A stretch of 64,000 nucleotides of DNA from Stenopsyche tienmushanensis (lineage: Eukaryota > Arthropoda > Insecta > Trichoptera > Stenopsychidae): assembly GCA_008973525.1 (NCBI GenBank), contig WACJ01000083.1, positions 434,001 through 498,000 of the forward strand. Direction: 5' to 3'. Made by a program: the position numbers and the translations under genes. Position 1 is the first letter of the stretch. Every line of letters starts with the position of its first letter. This document shows, piece by piece, positions 36,531 through 48,184 of this stretch. Below the pieces are notes generated by a model. The model made no database searches, had not been told where the DNA came from, and saw only the letters and a list, made by a program, of their open reading frames with translations.

Positions 36531-37849
36531 TTTAGCACAGTAAGGGAAAGGAATAAAAGAACAAAGAAATGTTTGATAATTATAATTTTCAATTGGATCC
36601 ATGCTTATATATTCACAGTTATCAATAGTCTGAATCCAATATTAACTTCTTTGGATTTTGTTAATCGAATCCATTCTATAATTGTAAATGTTTGTTTGCA
36701 TAATTTGAGCATTATTAAATCATCAACCCCATTATTACCCCTTCATATGGAGCACCGAATAATATAATTCACGATAGTACTTTAGTTATTATACTGGGAG
36801 TTAATTTAAAATGCCAAGCATTACCTTGTTTCTGAATGGGGTCATATTGTGCCACCCTCGGTGGGGTTAGGTTAGCGCCGAAGAATGTCTGTCGTGGCAA
36901 AATTTATATTTAATAATTTGCGTCGACGATCGCTTACGAAACAAAGAGAACGAACGGTGGAATTCATCGAATACATTTGAATTTAAACGGTAGCCATAAA
37001 GCAAAATGGATAATGATCTAAGAAATTTACATTTCCAACGGTCCTCGGATCCGATCAAATTTACTCTGATTTGAGCCAATGAAATGAAGTGTAAATAAAA
37101 ATGCAATTAGCATGCATGCCCCTTAGGTGCGAGGTTCGGATTTATCCCGCGGCTGTTGTGCTTTTAAATTACAGCGGAATGCTTCGTACGACTCGCATGC
37201 AATACAATAAACTATCTTATAATTATATTCATAGTTTACTTTACATATCCATTATTATATAATGCATGTTACAATACTCAGCAAGCTCTGACCTAAAATT
37301 ACTAGACGGAATATAGCAATTGAAATCTACATAGCTGTTTTTTTGTTCACACGTAATTTACATTAAATATTGTTAAATAAACGTCGTCTAATTTCGATAC
37401 AAGGTGGCTAGGGTTTCAGTAGACATGGCTAAATTTTTAGCGCGGGAATATTTTTGAAGTATAGCAACTTTCAAATAATTGCAATTTTAAATACATTCAA
37501 TATTTATTATAAGCAGCTACAACATGATTTCAGTATTGTAAATATGGGATATTTATATAATATTTATTTAAAGGTCTCAAAAATGATTATAAATGTCGGC
37601 AACAACATCATTGCGATAGACTACTGTTTTGTTTACTTGCAATATCAAAACAACAAAATGAGAAATAGTTAGCTTTGTAAGAATAATTACACAAAATAAT
37701 ATCGCTGTCTCCCAAACAACCCAAACAATATCGATATTAGTATAGGAGCAATTTTGAATCGCTTCTTTATATATTCACACCTTGGTTAATACAAGTATAT
37801 GGACAACCTGTAGAGGACGGATACTAAAAATAGTATCCGTCTAATGCGC
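36531..37849. other. AT-rich stretch, no gene recognised
   Basis: No coding or repeat signal was recognised. The 79-codon minus frame at 36867-37106 is not assignable. Confidence 0.45.
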
Positions 37850-38790
37850 ATTTAGCTCCGAAACTATGGTAGAAGGCCTTGAACATCGAAAAGGCGCCGG
37901 GGCTGGCCACCAAGTCCCTGTGGCCAAGAGGTCCAAAAAAAGGACCTCTGATCCGCGTCCATGAAAGGATCCCCGCACACCCATTCCGAATTATATTTTA
38001 GTTAATTTTTTGCCAAGTATGCCGCAGAACGGCCGTGCCCCATCAGGAACTGGGAAGTCCAGTGATCAGGGTCAACCCATTTTAGCTTAAGGCGAGATGA
38101 CACTGAACCAAAGAAATTCCGCATGTAACCACCGTGAGGCGACTCAGACCAACTGCGTTCCCAATCGGCAATTGCCACGTTTCTAGCCCACCATTTGGTG
38201 GCAATAGGATCCGTAAGAGTTCCATCTGCTTCCTCAGCTGATAGAGTGGAGTTACCAACTATTCTACGAGCTTTTTAAGGTGCTCTTTTAGGTCTAGTAT
38301 CATGATCCCTACAAGGACAGGGAGGCTGTCTGTAGCAGTTGTTCTGTACGCTCCAGTGATTCTAAGTAGTGGCTGCCGTTGTGCAATGTTTAGGCTTCGT
38401 CTCCCCGTTTTGTCTCGTTTACGGTGTCCAAGCCTGTCTGCCCATGCTCCTGCTTCGTATGTGGCAATACTCACGTAAATGGCTTCATAGACAATCCTGA
38501 GATGTCTGCTCCCAAGACCATGGCATCAATAGTGGACTTCCCAGGTCTGAAACCAAACTGTTTTCCAGATAGTGGACAGTCTCCTTCAAGAGCAATATTC
38601 ATCCTATACGCTATAGTTTCTCCAGGAGTTTTCTTAGCGTGGGAAGCAACACTATGATCCGATACGCCTTTGGGTCTTCTGGTTGTTTGTTTGGTCTTTG
38701 GTTTCGGAAGAACGGCGACCAGTCATCTCTTCCAGCAGTCTGTCTTAAAACACACTTGAAAAATGAAACAAAGATTTAGGTCGATCTGCT
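37850..38790 (-). pseudogene. Non-LTR retrotransposon ORF2 relic
   Basis: Read on the minus strand from 38790 down, the first part has CPLSGKQFGFRPGKSTIDAM, a reverse transcriptase motif (KQFGFR-x-x-STxDA) at about 38580-38519. Next come SIATYEAGAWADRL and LNIAQRQPLLRITGAYRTT (38474-38320), the segment between RT and the C-terminus in R1/LOA/Jockey LINEs. Then ADWERSWSESPHGGY and QFLMGHGRSAAYL (about 38190-38000), the typical lead into the C-terminal Cys-rich region. The central RT part with the catalytic YADD motif is missing between the first two blocks. Frameshifts occur. The GC content is above that of the flanks. It is dead, and distinct from the LINE tail at 269-505 as far as the little overlap allows. 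Confidence 0.75.
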
Positions 38791-40666
38791 GAAAGGACCT
38801 TTTGAGAATGCGTCCATTGATGCGATTTCATTGGGCGGATGTTTCTTACAAGAACTTCTAGTTCTGTAAGTTTGGTGCTGCAGCATCTGAGTCGCTTCTA
38901 TTAAAAAAAATACGATTTCATAGAGCAATTATACTGATATACTACCAATTGATGTAGATATCATCAATCATTTGGATCAGCGAGTGACCATAGGAAGGCA
39001 AAGACATATTCTGGCTTGTGTTTATTTTATTATAAGATTTATTAACGAATACAACACATTTGAATCGTTCCAGTGCTTGCACCAAATACCCACATCACCC
39101 TAATCGATCGGTTTTAAAACTATAGCTTGTATCAGGTGCAACAAGCTTGCATATCATAAATGCATTAGTGAGAAGTTGGTTATTGCATTGGTAATTAGTA
39201 ACAAATCAGTGTCATTTAAATGCGATAGTTTTCAATGACTCGTCGAATCCAATACAGGTTCTGTTTTACTATTTTTTGCTTTATATATGTTTTTTTTTTT
39301 AAATTCAAGGCGACCAAGCAGATATCTTGAATATTTCACATTGTAATGATGGATGATGATTTTGCGATGCTGTAATATTGCCGTCATTGATTGTATTTTC
39401 ATACATATTCATGAAATGTTTGCTAAATTAAATTGCTAAATTCGATGATATTAAAATGGACATCGTATGGAAGAGAGCCAACAGGTGTGCTTCCCGTATA
39501 ATCCCTTTTTTTCTGGGAAATATATCCTTCTTTGATGGATCGTGACATCCTCTTTTAACGTGTGTACATCCTATGAATGTTTCTCAAACGTTTTTGTCGT
39601 GGGATTTCAACATTTTATACAGATTATCTTATCTTTTGTTAAGAATGCTTCCAAATTAATCTATTGTAGGTAACTGTCTTCTCAAATAATAACACTTCAT
39701 TACGTTAAATATTGTGAGGCAGTTCTCATGTATTGTTTGCCGTGAGTGTTTTTTAACTGTTCTTCAACTTCCCAAAATTACAGCATGATAAACAATCATA
39801 ATAAAATACTATAAACAAGATGATCAACAAATATTTTCTGGAAGATCTAGGAAAGTGAAAGAATCCAATTTCAAGCACTGGAAATTACACCCCTGCACAA
39901 TTACGCCCCTCGAAGAGTTTCCGCGGTGACCTTTCCATTAATTCGACTCCCGATATATAATCCGGAGACGTAGAAATTGGCTCAATTAACTCCACCCGAG
40001 CAAAGTGTGGGCATCTCCTGACGAAACGTCGGCTAAAAATGCGATCTAATTAATGCATAAATCTATTCGGGGCCTTTAATCATTATCGCCGTATATTAAC
40101 GGGCTTAGACGGAGATATTAAAAAAGTTTCGAAGCTCATCCGTCGAAAAATAAAAGCCTTAGTAAATTGAATCATTTACTATGCGGAACTTTATAACGAG
40201 TTTCGAAAGCGTTCGAAGGGGCTGCTATGGAAACTTGCTGAAACGTCCAATATACACGTATAAACATACGCGGACCGAAACTCGGTCGAAGCAATTCTAA
40301 TACAACCTATAAATTATAGTCATTTCTAGCACAAAATATAACTTTAATACACAATTGCCTTATGCAGATATGAAATATCCATTCTTTATTCGACCTGTAC
40401 GAAAATATACTACATTGTATCAATATAAATAACTCAGAACATCTCTAATCCATACATAATGCGCATGATTTATGACCCGAAATCAATCCTATCCACTCTC
40501 CGTCCCAGAAACGAGTCTAAATATTATATTGTCATTTAAACATCATGGCATGATTTCCACGATATCAACAAATCAACAAACATTTTATGATGCATTTTAA
40601 TTAACACTAAATTACTGTTTATCTATTTTTTTACTACATTTTCGTACAACTGTCTTGAGATATATA
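38791..40666. other. AT-rich stretch, no gene recognised
   Basis: No recognisable features on either strand. Confidence 0.45.
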
Positions 40667-40975
40667 TTAACCTTTTGAGGAGTTCAATCGCGTATATGCG
40701 ATCGAATTCCAGAGCATTCATATAGCTCGGAAAAAGACAGAGACGGAGAGTGCCTACAGTTTGAATATTGTGAATGGGAGACAGAGACGGAGAAAATGTC
40801 TTGCGTACATCGCACGATTACATAGATTGATAACCCAAATTTATCGACTAATAATAACCCAAATGAATCAATTTCAAGTGTATTATTTTTGTTTACTCTG
40901 AGTAAGAACGAATATTGTGTGTTATCGACAGTGTTTATTTATTTATATACAAGCTTCATACACAATGTAAGTGCA
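40667..40975 (+). mobile_element. MITE D, copy 4 (right end lost)
   Basis: TTAA at 40667-40670 is followed by CCTTTTGAGGAGTTC and a near-palindrome TCGCGTATATGCGATCGA. The GACAGAGACGGAGA block occurs twice (about 40735 and 40780). It stops in the CAAGCTTCATACAC block, where mariner sequence begins. Confidence 0.65.
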
Positions 40976-40984
40976 AGGCCGTAC

Positions 40985-41480
40985 GAGCTGCTAAGACGAA
41001 AAGCGCAGTGGTCGACCATATGAGGTAACCACCCCATTAATAGTGAAGGAAATCCATAAAATGGTATTGGATAATCGTCGAATGTAAATGTGCGAGCTGG
41101 CAGACATGGTAGGCCTTTCAATAAATGCCGTACATCGCACATTGACTGAAAATTTGGACATGAGAAAGCTGTGCGCAAGATGAGTGCCGCGTTTGCTCAC
41201 AATGGAACAAAAACAGCATCGTTGTACTATGTTTCACAGCAATAAGGCCGAGCTTTTGCATCAATTCAGGATGAAACATGGGTCCATCACTTCACATCTG
41301 AGACAAAGTAACATGGGGACCCTCCACTGACCCGAGTGTATATTGGTCCCGCTATTCGGGAGCATGCCAGCCCGCTCAACAAAAATGCACAGCAAGGTGA
41401 CAGATGCCCTAAAAGAAGACAGAGTGGCTACAAGGTCTATGCGTCCAATCGGTCCGCTTCTCGGACCGCTGATTTGACAA
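40985..41480 (+). pseudogene. Mariner (SETMAR-type) transposase relic 1
   Basis: The plus strand reads, across frames: VKEIHKMVLDNRRM, CELADMVGLSINAVHRTLTE, LDMRKLCARWVPRLLTMEQK, then DETWVHHFTSETK. These are the second helix-turn-helix, the WVPRLLT linker and the first catalytic motif of mariner transposases. The HTH stretch has an in-frame TAA, and frameshifts precede DETW. The second and third acidic motifs are not visible. A related shorter copy is at 63585-63880. The 5' part abuts MITE D copy 4. Confidence 0.8.
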
Positions 41481-43559
41481 ATGAGTACCTCGCGATTGGA
41501 CGCCATATCTGAACATGTTTACATAACGATTACAAACACTCATTACAAAACGTTATGACGGGCTTATGCCGGTTGGGTCAGCCCAATGTTTAAGCAACAA
41601 TGAAGAAAAGAGGGATTAGACAACTTAGTATGTATTATAAAAACGGACAGAGTCAATCAGTGTTGATACGTGTAAAGTAGAATAGTCAAATAAAATAAAA
41701 ATCATATGCAACTCTCGACCGGGCCGGTATTCTGCATTTTGCGCCCCGAGCCCAGTTGCGCCCGTGGCGAGCGCCTGCTTTGCCACCCCCTTGTTACGGC
41801 CCTGTATATTACACAAACAATGCATAACATGAAAAAGGTCCACCGCACGATTCAATTAAACTCGGATGTAACGAGCATCAAAACGTCCTACTTTTTATTG
41901 TCAAAGATAGTCGTTATAAACATAATTTTCGAGCATTGCTCGCTATAGGCGTGATCTCATTACAACTGTGTTCCTTTGAAAAATGTACAAGACACCTTTG
42001 TTGTTGAAAAAATAATTAAAGAGACTGTCTGCGCTGACAAGGGAATCAATCTAAACACACTATGCTTAAAAACATATATGAAACCCAGAATCATTACTCA
42101 TGGCACTGAATGCTACATTATGCACATCAATATGGTTTTGGGTCGTGGTGAAAAAAAACGTCTCAAATTAGCATCCGAAGACATTCCTTCGTCAAGAGAC
42201 AAACATGAGAGCGTTGAAGCCTCGCGAGCAGATATACTAATATTTTGATACTCGATGAATTTATGATTCATGGATCATTAAATAACATTCTAATTCAATG
42301 TATGATTTGGAAGAATGTCTATGATCAGGGATCGTTAAAATATTTGCATGATTTCTGTTTCGGTAAAAAGATCGAATTTGAATCAATCCTTGTGATTAAG
42401 TTGGATCAAATACGATAGTCTTGTTAGTTAATCATTTCGGTTAAAATCTATAAATTATTACATTGAAACGTGTTGATTGGATGGAATTTTTCATCGTTGG
42501 AACGGCTGACGACTTCTGCATTAATAATAAGCGAAAAATCAATAGGATTGTCGGCAAATACAGATGTGTTGATTTTTAAACGAGCCCAAGCACTGAATGT
42601 TTAATGAGTGATATCATTACGACCAGCGTTTGCCATTTCTTGCGTGCTTCTTGCGGAGCACGAAATTGAAATCGGTCAACCAGTCTACGATTTTCAAAAA
42701 CACGCTTATTGCATAAGACAGCGTTTAATCAGAGGCAAACGAGAAGTCGTTTAGCGATTCATTTAAAAAGGTACAGATCATCCATCATAACGGTGCCGGC
42801 ATGCGGAAATGGCTGCAGAAGAAAAACACCCGGAAGGCGAGAAAGAACACAGCATGATTGACCGTCAGCAGGAGAATGCCGAAGAAAAGAACAATAAAGC
42901 AATCTGACATGATGATGGACAATGCAACGCTGGGAAGATTTCGTGAGCTCGGCGTTGTTCGCTGTTTACCCTTTGCATGGTGATATACTGAACGTGACGA
43001 CGCTGTTTTTACAAGACTCTGATTACATTTACACGCCGCGGATTACCACAAATATATGACCGAATTAATAATAAGATTACGGTGTTGACGTGGAGAGTCA
43101 AAAATATTTTTTGAGCAGACTGTGGAGTTGGAAACGGGGTGGATTGATGGCTGACACGTGGGTCAACAGCGCTTGAGCAATTTCCGTCACGTCAATTGAC
43201 CCATCCGGTGTTACAATGCAAATGAAAGTCTGAAGAAGATGAAGAGGATCCGCCTCATATAGAATGCAGTCAGCCAAAACCAAAAAAATCGTAACCCGTA
43301 ACGGACATGGATCGACAATAAGCACACTTGCCTCACATCCTTATTGCAGCTTAAATTTTGAACAATACCATACATGTACAAACAACGAAAAGAAACTCAT
43401 TTTGCCTTTTGAAATCAAACCATTTATGACAACTGTAACGTGGAAGAAAATCCTGGGAAAATTGCAAGCCTATCAGTTTCGGATTTTCTATTTTATAGAA
43501 GAGATTTCTGCAAAGGAGTAGTGTTACTTAAATGATTCCATTCCCGACCTTCCATGAGG
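41481..43559. other. Unassigned stretch
   Basis: The 90-codon frame at 41976-42248 has no family signature. Bases 42780-43250 are GC-richer without an assignment. Confidence 0.4.
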
Positions 43560-44340
43560 TGTCATCACATCATTTAGCATCATCATTAAGCTTCATTATC
43601 AAAACAAATGACGACCAAAGCAAACGCCGGGATTTTGTTACGCAATAGAATATATTGCACCGGGAAGAAAAGGCGCCGATGAGTCGTCGAGCAGACCTCG
43701 ACGAAGAAGGACCCCTTCGGACAATCGAGCTGACTACCAGAACCTGACAGAGAAGGATTTCCTCGGACGACCAGCTCTTCGATCCCAACAGGGTAGGATC
43801 TTCCAGAAGACGCTAAAACAAAGAGTCTACCATCGGGTGGATTATCACCCACTTGCTCCGTATAATACACGTTCGCTTGCATGCATCTGGTACTCCTATC
43901 TGTGTGTATTAATTGAATAAATACGTTGTGCTGATTGTTCGACGATTTATTGATCACCTGCAACATCTGTCTCATTTCGACCTCTATCACCGAGATAAGG
44001 AAATCATAGACGTATTCCGTCGTTCATCGCAGCCGGTCCGCGGGTCGGGACCATTGTTACGCTTTGCGCCGCGATCGATCACGCATCACGCCGAGATTCT
44101 CTCAACATCGGGTTCGTGGGCGAACAACGCGACCATTCCAAATACATTCAAAACTTTATAAAACTGCCATTTCAGTATTAAAAAAAGCTTGTTTGAAACT
44201 AGCTCAGGATCAGTTTGCTTATGGAGTTGTTGAGTAGGACGGGGAGCCCAAGCTGCAAAGCCCCCAAACTGCCCTCCACTCAGGACTTATGCTTCGCGAT
44301 GGACAGCGTCATGCGGGTTCGTTCACTATCGGATCGTGGA
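43560..44340 (+). other. GC-richer block, possible LTR fragment
   Basis: The block carries GTGTCATCACATCATTTAGC near its start, GTATTAATTGAATAAATACG at about 43905 and a GC-rich stretch at 44030-44110. The order would fit an LTR plus following sequence, but no second LTR, TSD or coding domain is visible. The minus-strand 134-codon frame at 43586-43990 is not recognisable. Confidence 0.25.
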
Positions 44341-44472
44341 GGGTTCAATAAAAAATAAAAATATGATCCGGTGGTGATGACAATACATTTTTTTTGTATA
44401 TAAATTACAAATCTGATTTTAAAAATATTTATTTCAATCCATCCAACAAATATATCGGAAATACTATGAACT

Positions 44473-44838
44473 TTAACCCTTTGAGTAGTGAGCTAATTCA
44501 AAATCATCATAAGCTTAGATGCTATATTCGTATCTCCACTACTATCATCCTTACAAATCCACTTATCCGCCAGGACCATCGCAGCGTGTATGAAGCTTGT
44601 ATATAAATAAATAAACACTTTCGATAGCACACAATATTCGGTCACATCTTCAAGTAAACATAAAGAATACACTTGAAATCGATTAAATTGGGTTATTATT
44701 AGTCGATAAATTTGGGTTAACGATCTATACAATCATACGATGTACGCAACATACTCTCTCCGTCTCTGTTTCTCTCCAAACTCAATATGCGAAACACTCT
44801 AAGGGACTTTAAGGACACTCTAAGACACTTTTGGTTAA
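44473..44838 (-). mobile_element. MITE D, copy 5, both TTAA ends
   Basis: TTAA at 44473-44476 is followed by CCCTTTGAGTAGTGAGC, the right end in reverse. The far end finishes ACACTTTTGG before TTAA at 44835-44838. The interior is 358 bp and contains the reverse complements of all D blocks. A short duplication GGACACTCTAAG is near the far end. It is inverted relative to copies 1-4. Confidence 0.7.
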
Positions 44839-47046
44839 TACGAATAAAAGGAAAAAATTAATTAAATACTATCCTATACTTAGTATTATAATGCAACAAC
44901 ATTCTGATCATAACTTGTATTGAATTAGCTTATTGACTTTGAATATAAATGTATACAAAGTGCTAGTTCTTTTTATGTATTATTGAACATCGATCGACCG
45001 TTAAAGCACAACTAATTACATAGTATTTACATCGAACGAATCGATTGTGGTTTTAATGCAAATTTCAGCTCAAATTATATACAATAAAAAGACTATCTAA
45101 TTAAATTGTTTTTGTGAGCCATTTTATTAATTGGGGATGCCATTTTTTCGCGTGGGGGAATCCCCGCCAAATTTTATATTAATATAATGAATACCGTGGA
45201 ATCTTCACAAAATGATGATCTCGCGTCCATCTACGGAATTTCCTCGAGAATTTCAACGATTCATTACATTAGCATGAGTTGCTGGAGAATTTCTAGCATT
45301 TTTGTCGATTATAAGGATGATTATTCCTCACGTGATGTGAGAAAACGCACCTTGGAAATAATTCGCGCTTAAAATTCATGAAATAAGCGCGTTCTTATTA
45401 CTTTATAGTTTTGACCTCATGAGGTCTTAAAATTCTTCTCGAGAATTAATTCCACCATCTTAGCACGTAAATTCTAGATGGCGTCAGTCTTAACCTGCTG
45501 CATGCGGTGGAATTCAGTGGGGACATTTACACTATTAAAATTCATCGCCGACAGAAATACATTGAATGCAGCTTGCAGCTTTTCAAATGCATAGTGTCAA
45601 TAAGTATAATGGCATTATCAATTTATCTATCTACACAATGGATGCTTAAATATCAGCGGAAATGGAGAAAAAATTGTAATAATTTCGATAAATGTAATCT
45701 CCATTGAAGCTGATAGTAATATATGTTATCAACAAAGTAAGACAACATTGATTGAGCAATATATTTTCAAAATGGTAGTGCTAGGATTGTTAAGGGACGT
45801 TACTGTGCATCGGAAAGAACCAATGTTTAAGAACACTATTAGTAAGTTTTAAGTCGATATAAATTAAATTCTCAAAGTTATAGGCCAACGAGAAGCTGCA
45901 CTGCGCGAAGCTGTGGAGAGGAGAAACTTTAAACGCGTTTCTGTCGAAACTACATTTTCCAAGCTCATGGAAGTGCTCCCACACGCCCTAGATGAGCATT
46001 TTTCATGAAATTTAGCAATCATGTGTACAATAAACGTTTTCATCGTTTGACTTATAATTAATTAAAAATATTTAAACGTTTTTGTTTAACGAACAAAAAA
46101 CCACAAAAAAGTTAAAGTAAAAACACACACTTTTCTTCGATCGCTCACTATTTTTTTATTTTCCAATATATCTTTTTAATTATAAGTCACACCCAATATT
46201 TATCCATCATTTATGCATCCGTGGGAACGCTCCAAAAATAAAACCATTCAATTGAAATAGTATGGAATGCGGAATATAATAAAACAAAGCCGATGATGAT
46301 GAATAAATGATACGTTTATTGTATTTAATTATAGACACATTGCAAATACAGTTTGTCCTTATACAATCAGACTCTAAAATATTAAAACACAATTACTTGG
46401 GTTATTAAAAATGACCTTCGACTAAGAACATTATCAATCCATGAATTCATAATGGGGACGTTCCTCATATAACTTTCATCGAATAGATTTTCGATCGTGT
46501 CTTGTAATCTTATATTTGACCGCATGGAGAACATTAGGCATTCATTACTTCTTGAAAATCATTAAAAGATGTATTTCTTCATATTGGATGCATAATATGA
46601 GAAATCGGAACGAATGCATAATAGCGCTCTGCAGCAGAAATCCTTATATTCTTCTCGCAGTCTCAAAAATAGATATTATGTCCTTCAATATAACAAGAGT
46701 GTCCCATATATATATAATGAGTTTCATCATAATTTCTAATTTGAGAATGAGAACGACGCTATAAAGGTTGTAAGCGTTATGGCCTAATAATTCCCATATG
46801 TCATTAAAATTGTCCAATATGAGCAACCCTTATAATAAAATTCGTTATTGGACACTTCGAAAAGGGAATAAAAATATCGAAATTTTAGAACATATTTTGA
46901 CATATTCATCTTGGGAGTCATGTGTGCAATGGCAGCCGTATGGTAAAAATGAGCCTATTACCATTCAATATTTTATTAAAATTTGATTGAGATTGATCAC
47001 ATAGTGTATGATTGTATAAAGATAAATAAATGTATGCACATATTTA
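44839..47046. other. AT-rich stretch, no gene recognised
   Basis: No features recognised beyond a short palindrome GACCTCATGAGGTC near 45414. Confidence 0.45.
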
Positions 47047-47075
47047 TTTGGCGCGAAATAACATTTCGCGCCAAA
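47047..47075. repeat. Perfect 13-bp hairpin
   Basis: TTTGGCGCGAAAT, three loop bases AAC, then ATTTCGCGCCAAA. The GC-rich arm tips stand out in AT-rich DNA. Confidence 0.85.
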
Positions 47076-47339
47076 ATACAAATTGAACAACGATTGTTAT
47101 AACTATAATAAAATATTAAAGAGAAGGTTTGTTATTTATTATATTACACATTTGGTACAGATTTTATACCATTAGAAAATCACCCAGAATTGTCCAAGAT
47201 TCTGATTAGACCCAAGGGATGCATTTCGTATGATTCAGATGTAAGAAAACCACTAAATACACCACATGTAAGTTTAAAGAAAACATCAAAAAGTCACCGA
47301 TTATATGATATTAAGGGCAATCAGAGTAAAGCTCTAGAA

Positions 47340-47601
47340 CAACGGTTCTTAAACTGGGGTCCACGGACCCCTGGAGGTCCACGAAGGCATTACCAGGGGT
47401 CCGCGAAAATATAAAGAAAACGTTTATCTATATTTGAACAAGATTTTCGAGGTATTATTTACAGAAAACATTAGAAAAAGATCTCAAAGACGATGTAAAA
47501 TGTTGAGATGGGGTCCGCGAAAAATATTTTGCTCAAGAGGTCCTCGAAAAAAAAATTGCTCATGAGGGGGTCCGCGGACTATATAAGTTTAAAAACCACT
47601 G
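47340..47601 (+). mobile_element. hAT-type MITE
   Basis: It starts CAACGGTTCTTAAACTGGGG and ends AAGTTTAAAAACCACTG, the CAGNGGTTCTTAAAC-type terminal repeats of a hAT group. GGGTCC(G/A)CG words recur inside. The 8-bp flanks (CTCTAGAA and GTCTTTAT) agree at only four positions, so the TSD has decayed. Length is 262 bp, with no coding sequence. A further scrap of similar sequence (AAGTCCGCAAAAAAAAATGT) is at 47880-47915. A C-homopolymer lies just downstream. Confidence 0.7.
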
Positions 47602-47913
47602 GTCTTTATCACCCCCCCCCCCCAGGGGTTGATTCTCATTCAAGGGATCAACAATGGAAAAAAAAATTAGGGTCCACAAGAGTGGATCCATGAATGGGCA
47701 AATTTTTAATTTCGATTTTCGATCCGATTCAGTTCATTGCATTTAAATCGGTTCGGTTACGGTTTTTGGTTCAACTCCAAGTGTTTCATTTGTATTAAAA
47801 ATTCATTTTCTAGTATTTCCTTTCGTGAAAATGTTAAAATTCGATTACGTATGTCATAAAATGCCTTGGTTGGGATGAAGTCCGCAAAAAAAAATGTTTG
47901 ATCAAGAGGGGTT

Positions 47914-48173
47914 TGTAGCGTGGAGGCAAGGGCGATCTCGGGGGGCAGAATAGAAAGACTCTCTTCTCTAAATTACTATTTATTCCACACGAGAGAGATC
48001 TGACTGCAGGAAGGACGACTTCCCGAAACCAAGGCTAACCGACGACTCCCCCGACTCCCGCATCCTACGCGTCACCACTCAACCGGCAACGGTGCACGTG
48101 CAAGAAGCGATCGGTCGGTATGCAGGTGCAATGTCTCCGTGGGGCCACAAGAGATGGCGCTGTTAAAATAACA
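47914..48173 (-). mobile_element. Solo-LTR-like element
   Basis: On the minus strand it begins TGTTATTTTAACAGCGCCAT and ends TGCCTCCACGCTACA, so it has TG..CA termini. A GTGGAATAAATAG polyadenylation-like signal lies about three-quarters along, at 47984-47969. It is GC-rich against an AT-rich background. The flanking pentamers do not match, so a TSD is not demonstrated. Confidence 0.5.
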
Positions 48174-48184
48174 CATTGCACCTG
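48123..48184. repeat. 11-bp inverted repeat across the LTR edge
   Basis: CAGGTGCAATG at 48123-48133 returns as CATTGCACCTG at 48174-48184, 40 bp apart. The right arm lies just outside the presumed LTR end. Confidence 0.75.

Noticed and set aside
36195..36767. 190-codon open frame on the plus strand
   Set aside because: It runs through a hAT scrap (36436-36530), is rich in Ile, Asn and Tyr as expected of random AT-rich DNA, and shows no domain.
43586..43990. 134-codon minus-strand frame
   Set aside because: The block has LTR-like signals and overlapping frames in other phases. No domain is recognisable.
47340..47693. 74- and 61-codon frames over the hAT-type MITE
   Set aside because: They follow the MITE sequence in arbitrary frames and hold no protein motif.
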